From contig USFC01000015.1 of NCBI GenBank assembly GCA_900553865.1, positions 1 through 23,571 on the forward strand: a stretch of DNA of 23,571 bases, in the 5' to 3' direction. Below, piece by piece: positions 8,018-14,905 of this stretch. Origin of the DNA: an uncultured Clostridium sp. (GTDB lineage: Bacteria; Bacillota; Clostridia; TANB77; CAG-508). The notes beneath the pieces were generated by a model. It saw nothing but the letters and a program-made list of their open reading frames with translations. It was not told the origin of the DNA and did no database searches. The position numbers were made by a program, and so were the translations under genes. Numbering within the stretch: the stretch's first letter is position 1; each line of letters opens with the position of its first letter.

Positions 8018-8046
8018 ATTATATAAATGTTTTTTATAAAAGTCAA
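8018..8046 (-). promoter_or_regulatory. Sigma-A promoter for yhaO-yhaN
   Basis: Minus-strand TTGACT (8046-8041), a 17-nt spacer and TATAAT (8023-8018). This is a near-perfect vegetative promoter, 41 nt before the yhaO start codon. Confidence 0.85.
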
Positions 8047-8082
8047 TACATTTTAGAACATTTGTTTTTATTTTTTATGTAA

Positions 8083-8120
8083 AAAAATACTTACTAATTT
8101 TTATATTAATAAGTATTTTT
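8083..8120. terminator. Terminator hairpin between the coupling-protein operon and yhaO
   Basis: AAAAATACTTA (8083-8093) pairs with TAAGTATTTTT (8110-8120), and the stem extends inward through TAAT/ATTA with one wobble pair. On the minus strand the stem is followed by a run of Ts, so it can end the coupling-protein transcript, whose last stop codon is at 8129. It can also act in the other direction. Confidence 0.75.
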
Positions 8121-8128
8121 CTTTTTTA

Positions 8129-9760
8129 CTAGTCTTCCATTGGTCCAAATAGTTCATCAAATTTTGCTTCTAATTCTTTTTGTATGTCTTCTGTAAATAG
8201 CTGTGGTTCTTCTTTCTTTTCTTCTTTTTCTTGTGGTAATGTAGGTGTTTCAAAATCTTCAAAGTCAAATAAGTCTGAAAGTGTTTCTTGTTTTTGTGGT
8301 TGCTTTTCTTCAGCTATTTGTGGCATTTCTTCTATTTCTATGTTGTTTATTTCTTCATTTTCTTTTACTTGAGGAACTTCCTTTGGTATTTTTTCTTCTT
8401 TTTCGCTGTCATCTTCGAATAGGTCATCTAGCGATTCTACTTTTAGATTTTGTGCTGCTTTTTTTTCTGTTTCTGGAACATATGGGTTATATGGATTGTA
8501 TTTTCTCCATTCTCCTCTTACTCCTGCATCAAAGTGGTTATGGTCTAATTTATTCTCTTGTAATTCTTTGTACATTTTTGGATGTGCGAAATAATAGTAT
8601 TTTTTTGCTTTTACTGGTTTTATTCCTTTTTCAAAAATTATACATAAGTCATTATCCATTCTACGAAGTTCGTCTGGCGTCATTAATGCTCTTCCTAGCA
8701 TTTGCTCTGAATCGCTAAAGCCTTGCTTGTGTGCATGTTTATCACGGTTTACTGATTTACTTTGTCTGAATATTGTTTTTTCTCCTAATGCTTTTGAGAA
8801 ATATTCTACTGTTTTGTATGAGTTACTTCCTAAAAATACGTGTGTATCGCAGTTACCAATTATTGTTTCATAGCTTTTTTCGTATATTGCTTCTAATTGG
8901 TCTAAGTTTTGTAAAATAACACTAAATTGAATTCCTCTACTTCTTGAGGTTGATATTTTTTTGTCGAAGTCTGGTATTCTACCTATGTTTGCAAACTCGT
9001 CTAATATGAAATAAACTGGCATTTGAAGTCTTCCACCATTTAAGTCTGCGTAGTTGTATAATTGTTGTATCATTTGAGAGAAGAATATTGTAAGTAAAAA
9101 GTCATATGCTGTGTGCGTGTCTGATGATATAACATATACTGCTGTTTTTTTCTTTCCTATATCTTCAAAGTTTATTGTATCTGTTGAGGTTACTTCTGCT
9201 ATTTCTTTTGAATCAAATTTTCCTAGTTTTGATTGTAAAGAACTTAAAATTGAGCCATAGGTTTTTTCTGGTGCTATTTCTATTGATTTATAGTACATTC
9301 TTGCTGGATGGTCATAAGGTAATTGGTTTATTAATTCTGTAAGCAAGTTACTTCCACCATTTGCGTTTGCTGCCCTTACCAATTCTGAACAGCTTGCTAA
9401 GTTTTGCTCTTCTTCTGGTCTTGTAGCAATTAGGTAATAAATTAATGCTTTTAATAGCATTTCTGCCATGTCGTCCCAATATGGGTCAGACTTGCTTTCT
9501 GAGGCTTGTCCTTTTACTACTGTGTTTGCTATAACGTCTACGTCTAGCTCATTATATATGTGCATTAGTGGGTTATAACCATCACTGTTTGCTGGGTTTA
9601 CTAAATTTAGCACTTTTATATCATATCCATGTTCTTTTAAATATCCTGCTGTGTCGTCATATAGTTCACCTTTTGGGTCTGTAAATACATATGAGCCAAG
9701 CATTTGGTATGCATTTGGTTTTGAATATGATGCTGATTTACCAGAACCTGAACCGTCCAA
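8129..9760 (-). pseudogene. VirD4/TraG-type coupling protein, C-terminal part after a frameshift
   Basis: This is the main ATPase part of a type IV coupling protein, the hexameric inner-membrane motor that feeds DNA-protein complexes to a secretion channel. The frame opens at TTG 9758-9760 and reads DGSGSGKS, the end of Walker A. FTDPKGELY, typical of the TraG/VirD4 family, follows. Walker B is in PVYFILDEFANIG (248-260). TSRSRGIQFSVILQNLDQLE (271-290) is the expected sensor-like region. The tail (about 430-543) is acidic and low complexity, with three related motifs: LDDLF (444-448), LSDLF (494-498) and FDELF (534-538). The upstream frame (9738-10214) holds the N-terminus; removing the C at 9755 (minus strand) joins the two into one normal protein of about 690 residues. 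The TTG has no obvious ribosome binding site, so independent expression is unlikely. Confidence 0.85.
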
Positions 9761-10214
9761 CTATAAGTGTGTTTACGTTTCCACGTTTATCTACTGGCAA
9801 ATAATTGTCTTCTGCTAATATTATTCCTTTATTTTTACTTAGTACTCTATATTGTTCTCCATGCTCGCTCCAATCACTAGAGCCATGCTCCATATCGTGA
9901 TATTCTCCCTTTGGTTTTGATTTTATAAAACCTATTATTGAACATATTATAAATACTATTGTATAGTTCATTAAGCAACTTCCAAATGTACTTATGTATT
10001 GTTTTGAAAACATTTTGCCTATGCTTGAGAAGCTTGTTATTGCTGGTATTAATCTATTTACAAAGGTATCTAATACAAATACTCCTGTTTTTGAGGCATC
10101 TGTTATTGCCTCTGCTATAGGCGCAATAAGTACTATGGCTAAAAATACCCATAGTACTCCTATTATAATTAAAAATCTTTTACTTTGTTTTAATGTTCTT
10201 TTAAATTTTTCCAT
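9738..10214 (-). pseudogene. VirD4/TraG-type coupling protein, N-terminal membrane part, frameshifted
   Basis: The first 152 or so residues of the coupling protein carry two transmembrane helices (about 13-35 and 80-97), as is usual for VirD4/TraG proteins. The linker HGSSDWSEHGEQYRVLSKNK resembles the 'HGSARWA...' linker of the family. The frame reaches NVNTLIVG, the start of Walker A, then goes out of frame as RFRFW-stop. In the minus-strand DNA, GTT GGA C GGT TCA GGT TCT GGT AAA TCA shows the cause. One extra C (position 9755) splits what would read VGGSGSGKS. The ATG at 10212-10214 has AAGGTGG upstream. This could be a true mutation, a phase-variant state or an assembly/sequencing error. 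Confidence 0.85.
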
Positions 10215-10250
10215 GGCTTTCCACCTTTTCTTTGGTTTGGTTTATTTATT

Positions 10251-10589
10251 TTACCTTGCTATTTGTGCTTTTCTTGTCTTGTTTGCTTTTCCTTCTATTT
10301 TAGCTCTTTCTAAGTTATAGTTTAAAATTTCTGCTTTATTTCCTCTTTTTTCTGCCATTTCTAATGCATGTGCTGTAAGTCTTTTTTGATTGTTTTCTGC
10401 TATTTTTTTATAGTTTTCAAAGTTTACAACTTCTCCTAAGTCACATGGCACAGCTTGTATTTCCATTGTTTGCTCTAAAAAGCTATCTTTTTTGCCTGCC
10501 TTTGTGACTTCTATTCCTTTTTGATTTTCTTTTCCAAATGATATGCATACCATATCATATTTTTTTGAATCTCCACTTGTTTGACTCAT
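10251..10589 (-). CDS. Unrecognised small protein in the coupling-protein operon (112 aa)
   Basis: No family recognised. It is a soluble-looking 112-residue protein. The N-terminal half has strand-like stretches (YDMVCISFGKE, TMEIQAVPCDLGEVV). The C-terminal half (about 58-112) is strongly basic and helical (NYKKIAENNQKRLTAHALEMAEKRG and onward), which would suit nucleic-acid or partner binding. The ATG at 10587-10589 follows a GGAGG site at about 10600-10604 that sits beside the stop codon of the preceding gene (gap 17 nt). The coupling-protein gene starts 36 nt later. Its position suggests an accessory role with the coupling ATPase; that is inference. Confidence 0.7.
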   Translation of the reverse strand: MSQTSGDSKKYDMVCISFGKENQKGIEVTKAGKKDSFLEQTMEIQAVPCDLGEVVNFENYKKIAENNQKRLTAHALEMAEKRGNKAEILNYNLERAKIEGKANKTRKAQIAR

Positions 10590-10606
10590 TATTAAACATC
10601 CTCCTC

Positions 10607-11122
10607 TTAGTCTTTCTTATCTCGTATTTCAAATGCAAAATAAGATTTGTATGGTTTTAATTTGCATTTTCCTTTTACTTCGTTAGTTTTTTCGTCCATA
10701 TATAATACCGGTTTTACTTCTTCTGCTGTTTCTGGGTCTATTATTGATATTGGTCTTTTTAAGTTTGGTGTGTATCCAAATTCTTTATATTCTTCTTTGT
10801 CTGAATACAAAGTGTCAAATTTTATTGGCATAGGTTTTTTAGAAATTTTTACTTTGTCGTCTTCTAAAACACCTGTATTAACGACTACTTTTTCTTTTCC
10901 AAATGATAGAAATAGCAATTGTTCTTCATAATCTGGTTCATCTATGAAGAAAGTTTTTCTTTTTAAATTTCCCTTTATTTCTTCTGTTGACACTAGCCTT
11001 TCTACTGTATATTTAGGGTAACTTTGTAAATATTCTTTTGCTGTTTTGTTTATTCTGTATATTACTGTATTTACTCCCATTGGATCTGTTATGCTGAAGT
11101 GCTTTCCTTGTATGCTTTTCAT
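10607..11122 (-). CDS. Unrecognised protein, first gene of the coupling-protein operon (171 aa)
   Basis: No family recognised. The 171-residue protein has no membrane segment or signal peptide. It is rich in short beta-type stretches and Lys/Glu (HFSITDPMGVNTVIYRINKT, LLFLSFGKEKVVVNTG, KPYKSYFAFEIRDKK). Start choice: a frame reaching back to 11155 exists, but the ATG at 11120-11122 has AAAGGAG (11130-11136) 7 nt upstream and the earlier ATG has no such site. A 7-bp hairpin, CTATGAA / TTCATAG (11136-11157), abuts the ribosome binding site. The gene follows the perfect promoter at 11189-11217 and precedes the basic 112-residue protein and the coupling ATPase. It may be an accessory factor of that machine, but the sequence does not show how. 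Confidence 0.7.
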   Translation of the reverse strand: MKSIQGKHFSITDPMGVNTVIYRINKTAKEYLQSYPKYTVERLVSTEEIKGNLKRKTFFIDEPDYEEQLLFLSFGKEKVVVNTGVLEDDKVKISKKPMPIKFDTLYSDKEEYKEFGYTPNLKRPISIIDPETAEEVKPVLYMDEKTNEVKGKCKLKPYKSYFAFEIRDKKD

Positions 11123-11188
11123 TTTAAGCTCCTTTCTATGAACCAAATCTTTCATAGTTTTTCTTTAGTTTAATCACAACTATACATA

Positions 11189-11217
11189 ATTATACTATTT
11201 TATTCTCATTATGTCAA
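11189..11217 (-). promoter_or_regulatory. Perfect consensus sigma-A promoter of the coupling-protein operon
   Basis: Minus-strand TTGACA (11217-11212), exactly 17 nt, then TATAAT (11194-11189): both hexamers are perfect. It starts right after the dnaJ stop codon and should give strong constitutive transcription unless a repressor acts on it. Confidence 0.9.
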
Positions 11218-11228
11218 ATATAGCATTT

Positions 11229-12122
11229 TTATGCTATTGTTGTTCTGTTTCTTGGTTCAAACTTTGATATATTTTTTAATTTTTCATATATTTCCATTTC
11301 TTCTTTTGTTGGCTTTTTTGGTACTACTATTTTTATTTTTGCTATTAAGTCTCCTCTACCACCTTTTCCGTTTTTGTAACCTTTTTGTGGTATTTTTATT
11401 TCTTCGCCACTTTCTACTCCTTGTGGCACATATATTTTACTTTCTCCATCTATTGTTTCTATTTGTGCTCTTGTTCCTAGTACTGCTTCCCAAGGTGTAA
11501 TTAGCAAATCTGTATATATATCATATCCATATAGTTTATATATATTGCTATTTTGTATGTTTACTTTTATTAATAAATCACCGTTTTTGCCACCGTTTTG
11601 ACCTTGCTTACCTTGCCCTATTAAACGTATTTTTTCTCCATTTCTTATTCCTGAAGGTATTTTTACATCAAAAGTTTTCATTTTTCCTTCTACTGTGCGC
11701 AATGATATTTTTTGGTTTGTTCCATAAAATGCTTGCTTTATTCCCACATTTATTTGTGTTTCTACATTTTCTCCTTTTTCTGGTATTTTGCTTTCTTTTT
11801 TTATTTTACGTTCTACTTTGTTTGCTCCAAATAGTAAACTCCATAAATCTGTTTTGCTTTCTCTTTCTTCTTTGTCTTTTTGTTTTTCTATTTTTTTACC
11901 AACGTGTGAGTACCAAATCCTATCATATTTTCTTTTGGCTGAACTGTTTGAAAGTGTTCTATATGCTTCATTTATGTCTTTAAATCTCTCTTCTGCTTCT
12001 TGATTTTCGTTTACGTCTGGGTGATACTTTTTTGCTTGACTGTGAAATGCTTGTTTTATTTCTTCTATATTTACTTTGTTATTTTCTAATCGTAATATTT
12101 TATAATAATCTTTAAATATCAT
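11229..12122 (-). CDS. DnaJ/CbpA-type J-domain co-chaperone without zinc finger
   Basis: J-domain proteins stimulate the ATPase of DnaK (Hsp70) and deliver clients to it. Residues 1-70 form the J domain with the essential HPD at 34-36 (KKYHPDVNENQEAEERFKDI). After a charged linker (about 75-125), two C-terminal substrate-binding domains follow, with the usual glycine-rich signatures (GKQGQNGGKNGDLLIKV; GYKNGKGGRGDLIAKI). The four CxxCxGxG repeats of true DnaJ are absent, making this a class B (CbpA-like) protein. The 297-residue length fits that class. Start ATG 12120-12122 with GGGAGG 7-8 nt upstream, and its own promoter at 12153-12181. No grpE, dnaK or CIRCE element is nearby. The stop codon lies in the loop of a small hairpin (TAGCAT/ATGCTA, 11221-11236). 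Confidence 0.92.
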   Translation of the reverse strand: MIFKDYYKILRLENNKVNIEEIKQAFHSQAKKYHPDVNENQEAEERFKDINEAYRTLSNSSAKRKYDRIWYSHVGKKIEKQKDKEERESKTDLWSLLFGANKVERKIKKESKIPEKGENVETQINVGIKQAFYGTNQKISLRTVEGKMKTFDVKIPSGIRNGEKIRLIGQGKQGQNGGKNGDLLIKVNIQNSNIYKLYGYDIYTDLLITPWEAVLGTRAQIETIDGESKIYVPQGVESGEEIKIPQKGYKNGKGGRGDLIAKIKIVVPKKPTKEEMEIYEKLKNISKFEPRNRTTIA

Positions 12123-12152
12123 TTAACATCCTCCCATTCCCATGGTGTTTTT

Positions 12153-12181
12153 ATTATATCAAGTATGGATGTTTTTTTCAA
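12153..12181 (-). promoter_or_regulatory. Sigma-A promoter for the J-domain gene
   Basis: Minus-strand TTGAAA (12181-12176), a 17-nt spacer and TATAAT (12158-12153), 31 nt before the start codon. It begins 20 nt past the end of ddl. Confidence 0.8.
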
Positions 12182-12200
12182 GAGTTTTTGTTTTATCCCT

Positions 12201-13250
12201 TTACTTTTGTGATAATTCTATTATTTTATCTAATAATTCCGTATATTTTATACCTACTGCTTCAAATAATTTTGGATACATACTAATTGCTGTAAAGCCT
12301 GGCATTGTGTTTATTTCGTTTATTATTATTTTGTTTGTTCCATTTTCCACAAAGAAATCTACTCTTGAAAGTCCTGCACCTCCTGCTGCTTTATATGCTT
12401 TTATTGCTTGTTTTCTAATTTCTTCTGATATGTTTTCTTCAATATTGGCAGGAATTACTGTTCTTGATTGACTATTTTTATATTTTGAGTCAAAGCTATA
12501 AAATTCTTCTGCTGACAGAACTTCTCCTACGCATGATGCTAATACTTCTTCATTTCCAAGTACCGCGCACTCTATTTCTCTTCCTATTATTCCTTGCTCT
12601 ACTAATATTTTGTTATCATATTTTCCTGCATATTTTATGGCTTCTTCTAATTCTTTTTTATTTTTTACTTTTCTTATTCCTACTGAAGATCCTGAGTTAG
12701 AAGGCTTTACAAACATTGGATATTCTAATTTTTCTTCTACTTCTTTTTCAACCTCTTCCAATGTGCATATTGTTTCTTCAAAATTGTTTGCTATGTATCT
12801 ATATTTTTCTTTGTCTTTTCTTATATATACATATTTTGCTTGGTTTAGGCCCGCTTTTTCAAATATTATTTTTGCATATACTTTATCCATACATATGCTA
12901 GAAGCTAGCACTTTGCAGCCCACATATGGAATTTTTAAAAGCTCAAATAAGCCTTGCACTGTTCCATCTTCTCCGTACAAACCATGTAGTACAGGAAAAA
13001 TACAATCCATTTGTTTTAAATAGTTCATTGGATTTTCAATTTTCTCTATTTCTTTTAGTTTATCTCCAACTTCTACAGTTCCTATTTCTTCTATTTTTTT
13101 AGTGTATTTATACCAATCTCCATTTTCATCTATGTATATTGGATATATTTCATATTTATTTTGATTTAGATTTTTAATAATTGATATTCCTGAAACTATT
13201 GATACATCGTGTTCAGTAGACATTCCACCAAATATAACTGCTACTTTCAT
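12201..13250 (-). CDS. ddl: D-alanine--D-alanine ligase
   Basis: Ddl is an ATP-grasp enzyme that joins two D-alanines for the end of the peptidoglycan stem peptide. The 349-residue protein starts MKVAVIFGGMSTEHDVSIVS, with the N-terminal EHD/S substrate signature. It carries the ATP-binding segment YPMFVKPSNSGSSVGI, the flexible loop EEFYSFDSKY, and the Mg-binding RVDFF ... INEINTMPGFT near the C-terminus. The tyrosine-containing omega-type loop fits ordinary D-Ala-D-Ala specificity rather than the VanA-type D-lactate ligases. Start ATG 13248-13250, with GGAGG upstream at 13257-13261. It follows murF on the same strand with a 77-nt gap that contains a palindromic element. MurF uses the dipeptide Ddl makes, so the two act in consecutive steps. 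Confidence 0.97.
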   Translation of the reverse strand: MKVAVIFGGMSTEHDVSIVSGISIIKNLNQNKYEIYPIYIDENGDWYKYTKKIEEIGTVEVGDKLKEIEKIENPMNYLKQMDCIFPVLHGLYGEDGTVQGLFELLKIPYVGCKVLASSICMDKVYAKIIFEKAGLNQAKYVYIRKDKEKYRYIANNFEETICTLEEVEKEVEEKLEYPMFVKPSNSGSSVGIRKVKNKKELEEAIKYAGKYDNKILVEQGIIGREIECAVLGNEEVLASCVGEVLSAEEFYSFDSKYKNSQSRTVIPANIEENISEEIRKQAIKAYKAAGGAGLSRVDFFVENGTNKIIINEINTMPGFTAISMYPKLFEAVGIKYTELLDKIIELSQK

Positions 13251-13286
13251 ATTTTTACCTCCATATTAAAATCTTTTATAATTAAC

Positions 13287-13336
13287 ACTGTCCCAAATTG
13301 AGAAATTGTCACAATTGGGGACTGTCCCTAATTGTG
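13287..13336. repeat. GGGAC palindrome cluster between murF and ddl
   Basis: CACAATTGGGGAC (13310-13322) and GTCCCTAATTGTG (13324-13336) form an almost perfect hairpin with one G/T wobble. An extra half-site, GTCCCAAATTG (13290-13300), can pair instead with CAATTGGGGAC (13312-13322). The two hairpins share an arm and exclude each other. The core differs at one base in 23 from the palindrome at 18710-18750. The murF stop codon (13328-13330) lies within one arm. A T run follows only on the plus strand, so it is not a normal terminator for murF. Confidence 0.7.
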
Positions 13337-14722
13337 AATTTTTTCTATTATTTCTCCAAATTTCATTCCATTTGATGCTTTGAATAAAATGCAATCATTT
13401 GTCTTTTTTATTTTGTTTATTTCGTTTGCGGCTTCTTCGTTTGATTCACATTCTATTATGTTTTCTTTATTCATTTCTGTTTTTGCTATATTTGCAATAT
13501 GTTTGGCTTCTTTTCCTACTACTATTAATATATCTATTTTGTTTTTTATTATTTCTTTCCCTACTTTTTCGTGCAATTCTTTAGAATATTCTCCAAGTTC
13601 TAGCATATCACCTAATACTGCTATTTTTCTTTTGTTTTCTATTTTTCCTAAATATTCTAAGGCTGCTTTCATTGAATCATAGTTTGCATTATAACAATCG
13701 TTTATTATTGTTATGTTTTCTGCTGTTTTAGTAATATCCATTCTTTTTTTGGTTAATTCAAAACTTTCTATTCCGTGCTTTATTTTTTCCATTGGTATTT
13801 CAAAAATGCTTCCTACTGCTATTGCACATAAGCTGTTTAGTACAAAATGATTTCCTCCTACTGGTACATTGATTTTTACGTTTGTACCTTTTAATGTATA
13901 TGTGCTTCCGTCTTCTTTTGACTCTATATTTTCTGCTGAAAAATCACTTTCGTTTTCTATTCCATATGTAATTATTTTGTATTTTTCTTTATTTTCTAAG
14001 TACCATTTATGTAGTAAATCGTTATCATTGTTTATTACTACGGTTCCGCCTTTTTCCATTCCTTCTAATATTTCTAGCTTTGCTTTTAATATATTTTCCC
14101 TTGAACCTAGATTTCCAATGTGTGCGGTTCCTATATTTGTAATTACACAGACTGTTGGTTTTGCAATTTTTGTTAGTGTACTTATTTCGCCTGAATGATT
14201 CATTCCCATTTCAATAGTTAATGCGTCTTCATTTTTTAGCCTAAATATTGTAAGTGGCACACCTATGTGGTTATTGTAGTTGCCTTGTGTTTTTAAGGTA
14301 TTAAATTTTTCATTCATTACATTTGCCACCATATCTTTTGTGCTAGTTTTTCCTACGCTTCCTGTGATTGCTACTACTGGTATGTTGTACATGCTTCTTT
14401 TATATGTTGCTATTTGTTGCATCGCTTTTATTGTGTTCTCTACTATAATAATAAATTTATTTTTATATTTTTCTTTTTGCTCTTTAGTTATTTGAATATC
14501 TTGCAAAATTGCACCTTTGGCTCCATTTGCAAAGGCTTCTTCAAAATAGATGCTACCATTTATGGTTTCACCTTGTATTCCTAAGTATATATCTCCTTCC
14601 TTTACTTCCCTTGAGTCTCTTTCAAAATTTTGACAAAGACATTCTTCATTTCCTGTTACTAATTCTCCTTTTGTAACCTTTAAAATTTCCCTTACACTAA
14701 TTTTATGGTTTTCTTTTTCCAT
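13328..14722 (-). CDS. murF: UDP-N-acetylmuramoyl-tripeptide--D-alanyl-D-alanine ligase
   Basis: MurF adds the D-Ala-D-Ala dipeptide to UDP-MurNAc-tripeptide, the last cytoplasmic step of the stem peptide. The 464-residue length is typical. The N-terminal UDP-binding domain holds FERDSREVKEGDIYLGIQG (33-51). The central ATPase domain has the P-loop ITGSVGKTSTK (119-129), NYNNHIGVPLT and ALTIEMGMNHSGEI. The C-terminal domain carries NDCYNANYDSMKAAL and GDMLELGE, both diagnostic of MurF. Start ATG 14720-14722 with GGAGG about 9 nt upstream, and promoter at 14789-14817. Its last two codons and stop codon lie inside a repeated palindrome (13310-13336), so the repeat forms the C-terminus. Ddl, which makes its dipeptide substrate, is encoded next downstream. 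Confidence 0.97.
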   Translation of the reverse strand: MEKENHKISVREILKVTKGELVTGNEECLCQNFERDSREVKEGDIYLGIQGETINGSIYFEEAFANGAKGAILQDIQITKEQKEKYKNKFIIIVENTIKAMQQIATYKRSMYNIPVVAITGSVGKTSTKDMVANVMNEKFNTLKTQGNYNNHIGVPLTIFRLKNEDALTIEMGMNHSGEISTLTKIAKPTVCVITNIGTAHIGNLGSRENILKAKLEILEGMEKGGTVVINNDNDLLHKWYLENKEKYKIITYGIENESDFSAENIESKEDGSTYTLKGTNVKINVPVGGNHFVLNSLCAIAVGSIFEIPMEKIKHGIESFELTKKRMDITKTAENITIINDCYNANYDSMKAALEYLGKIENKRKIAVLGDMLELGEYSKELHEKVGKEIIKNKIDILIVVGKEAKHIANIAKTEMNKENIIECESNEEAANEINKIKKTNDCILFKASNGMKFGEIIEKIHN

Positions 14723-14788
14723 AATTCTTTTCCTCCGTTTATATTTTATGTTTAGGAGATTAAATATATTTATATTTTAATCTTTTAT

Positions 14789-14817
14789 ATTATATGACAA
14801 CTGGTTTTTATTTGCAA
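14789..14817 (-). promoter_or_regulatory. Sigma-A promoter for murF (and probably ddl)
   Basis: Minus-strand TTGCAA (14817-14812), a 17-nt spacer and TATAAT (14794-14789). The leader contains an AT-only hairpin AGATTAAA/TTTAATCT (14758-14784) before the ribosome binding site. Confidence 0.75.
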
Positions 14818-14830
14818 TAATAAAATTTTG

Positions 14831-14905
14831 AACTGTATTTGGGGACGGAGCAAAAAAAACAGTTTCCTATTTACCTGTTTTTTTGCTCCGTCCCCAAATA
14901 CAGTT
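14831..14905. terminator. Long palindrome acting as terminator after ypeB
   Basis: Two arms of about 31 bases (14831-14862 and 14875-14905) pair almost perfectly around a 12-nt loop, with only a one-base difference in their A/T runs. The arms carry TTTGGGGACGGAGC and its complement. The internal T runs and long GC block make it a likely bidirectional terminator. The ypeB stop codon (14904-14906) overlaps its right arm. It shares the TTTGGGGAC motif with the palindromes at 13287-13336. Confidence 0.75.
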
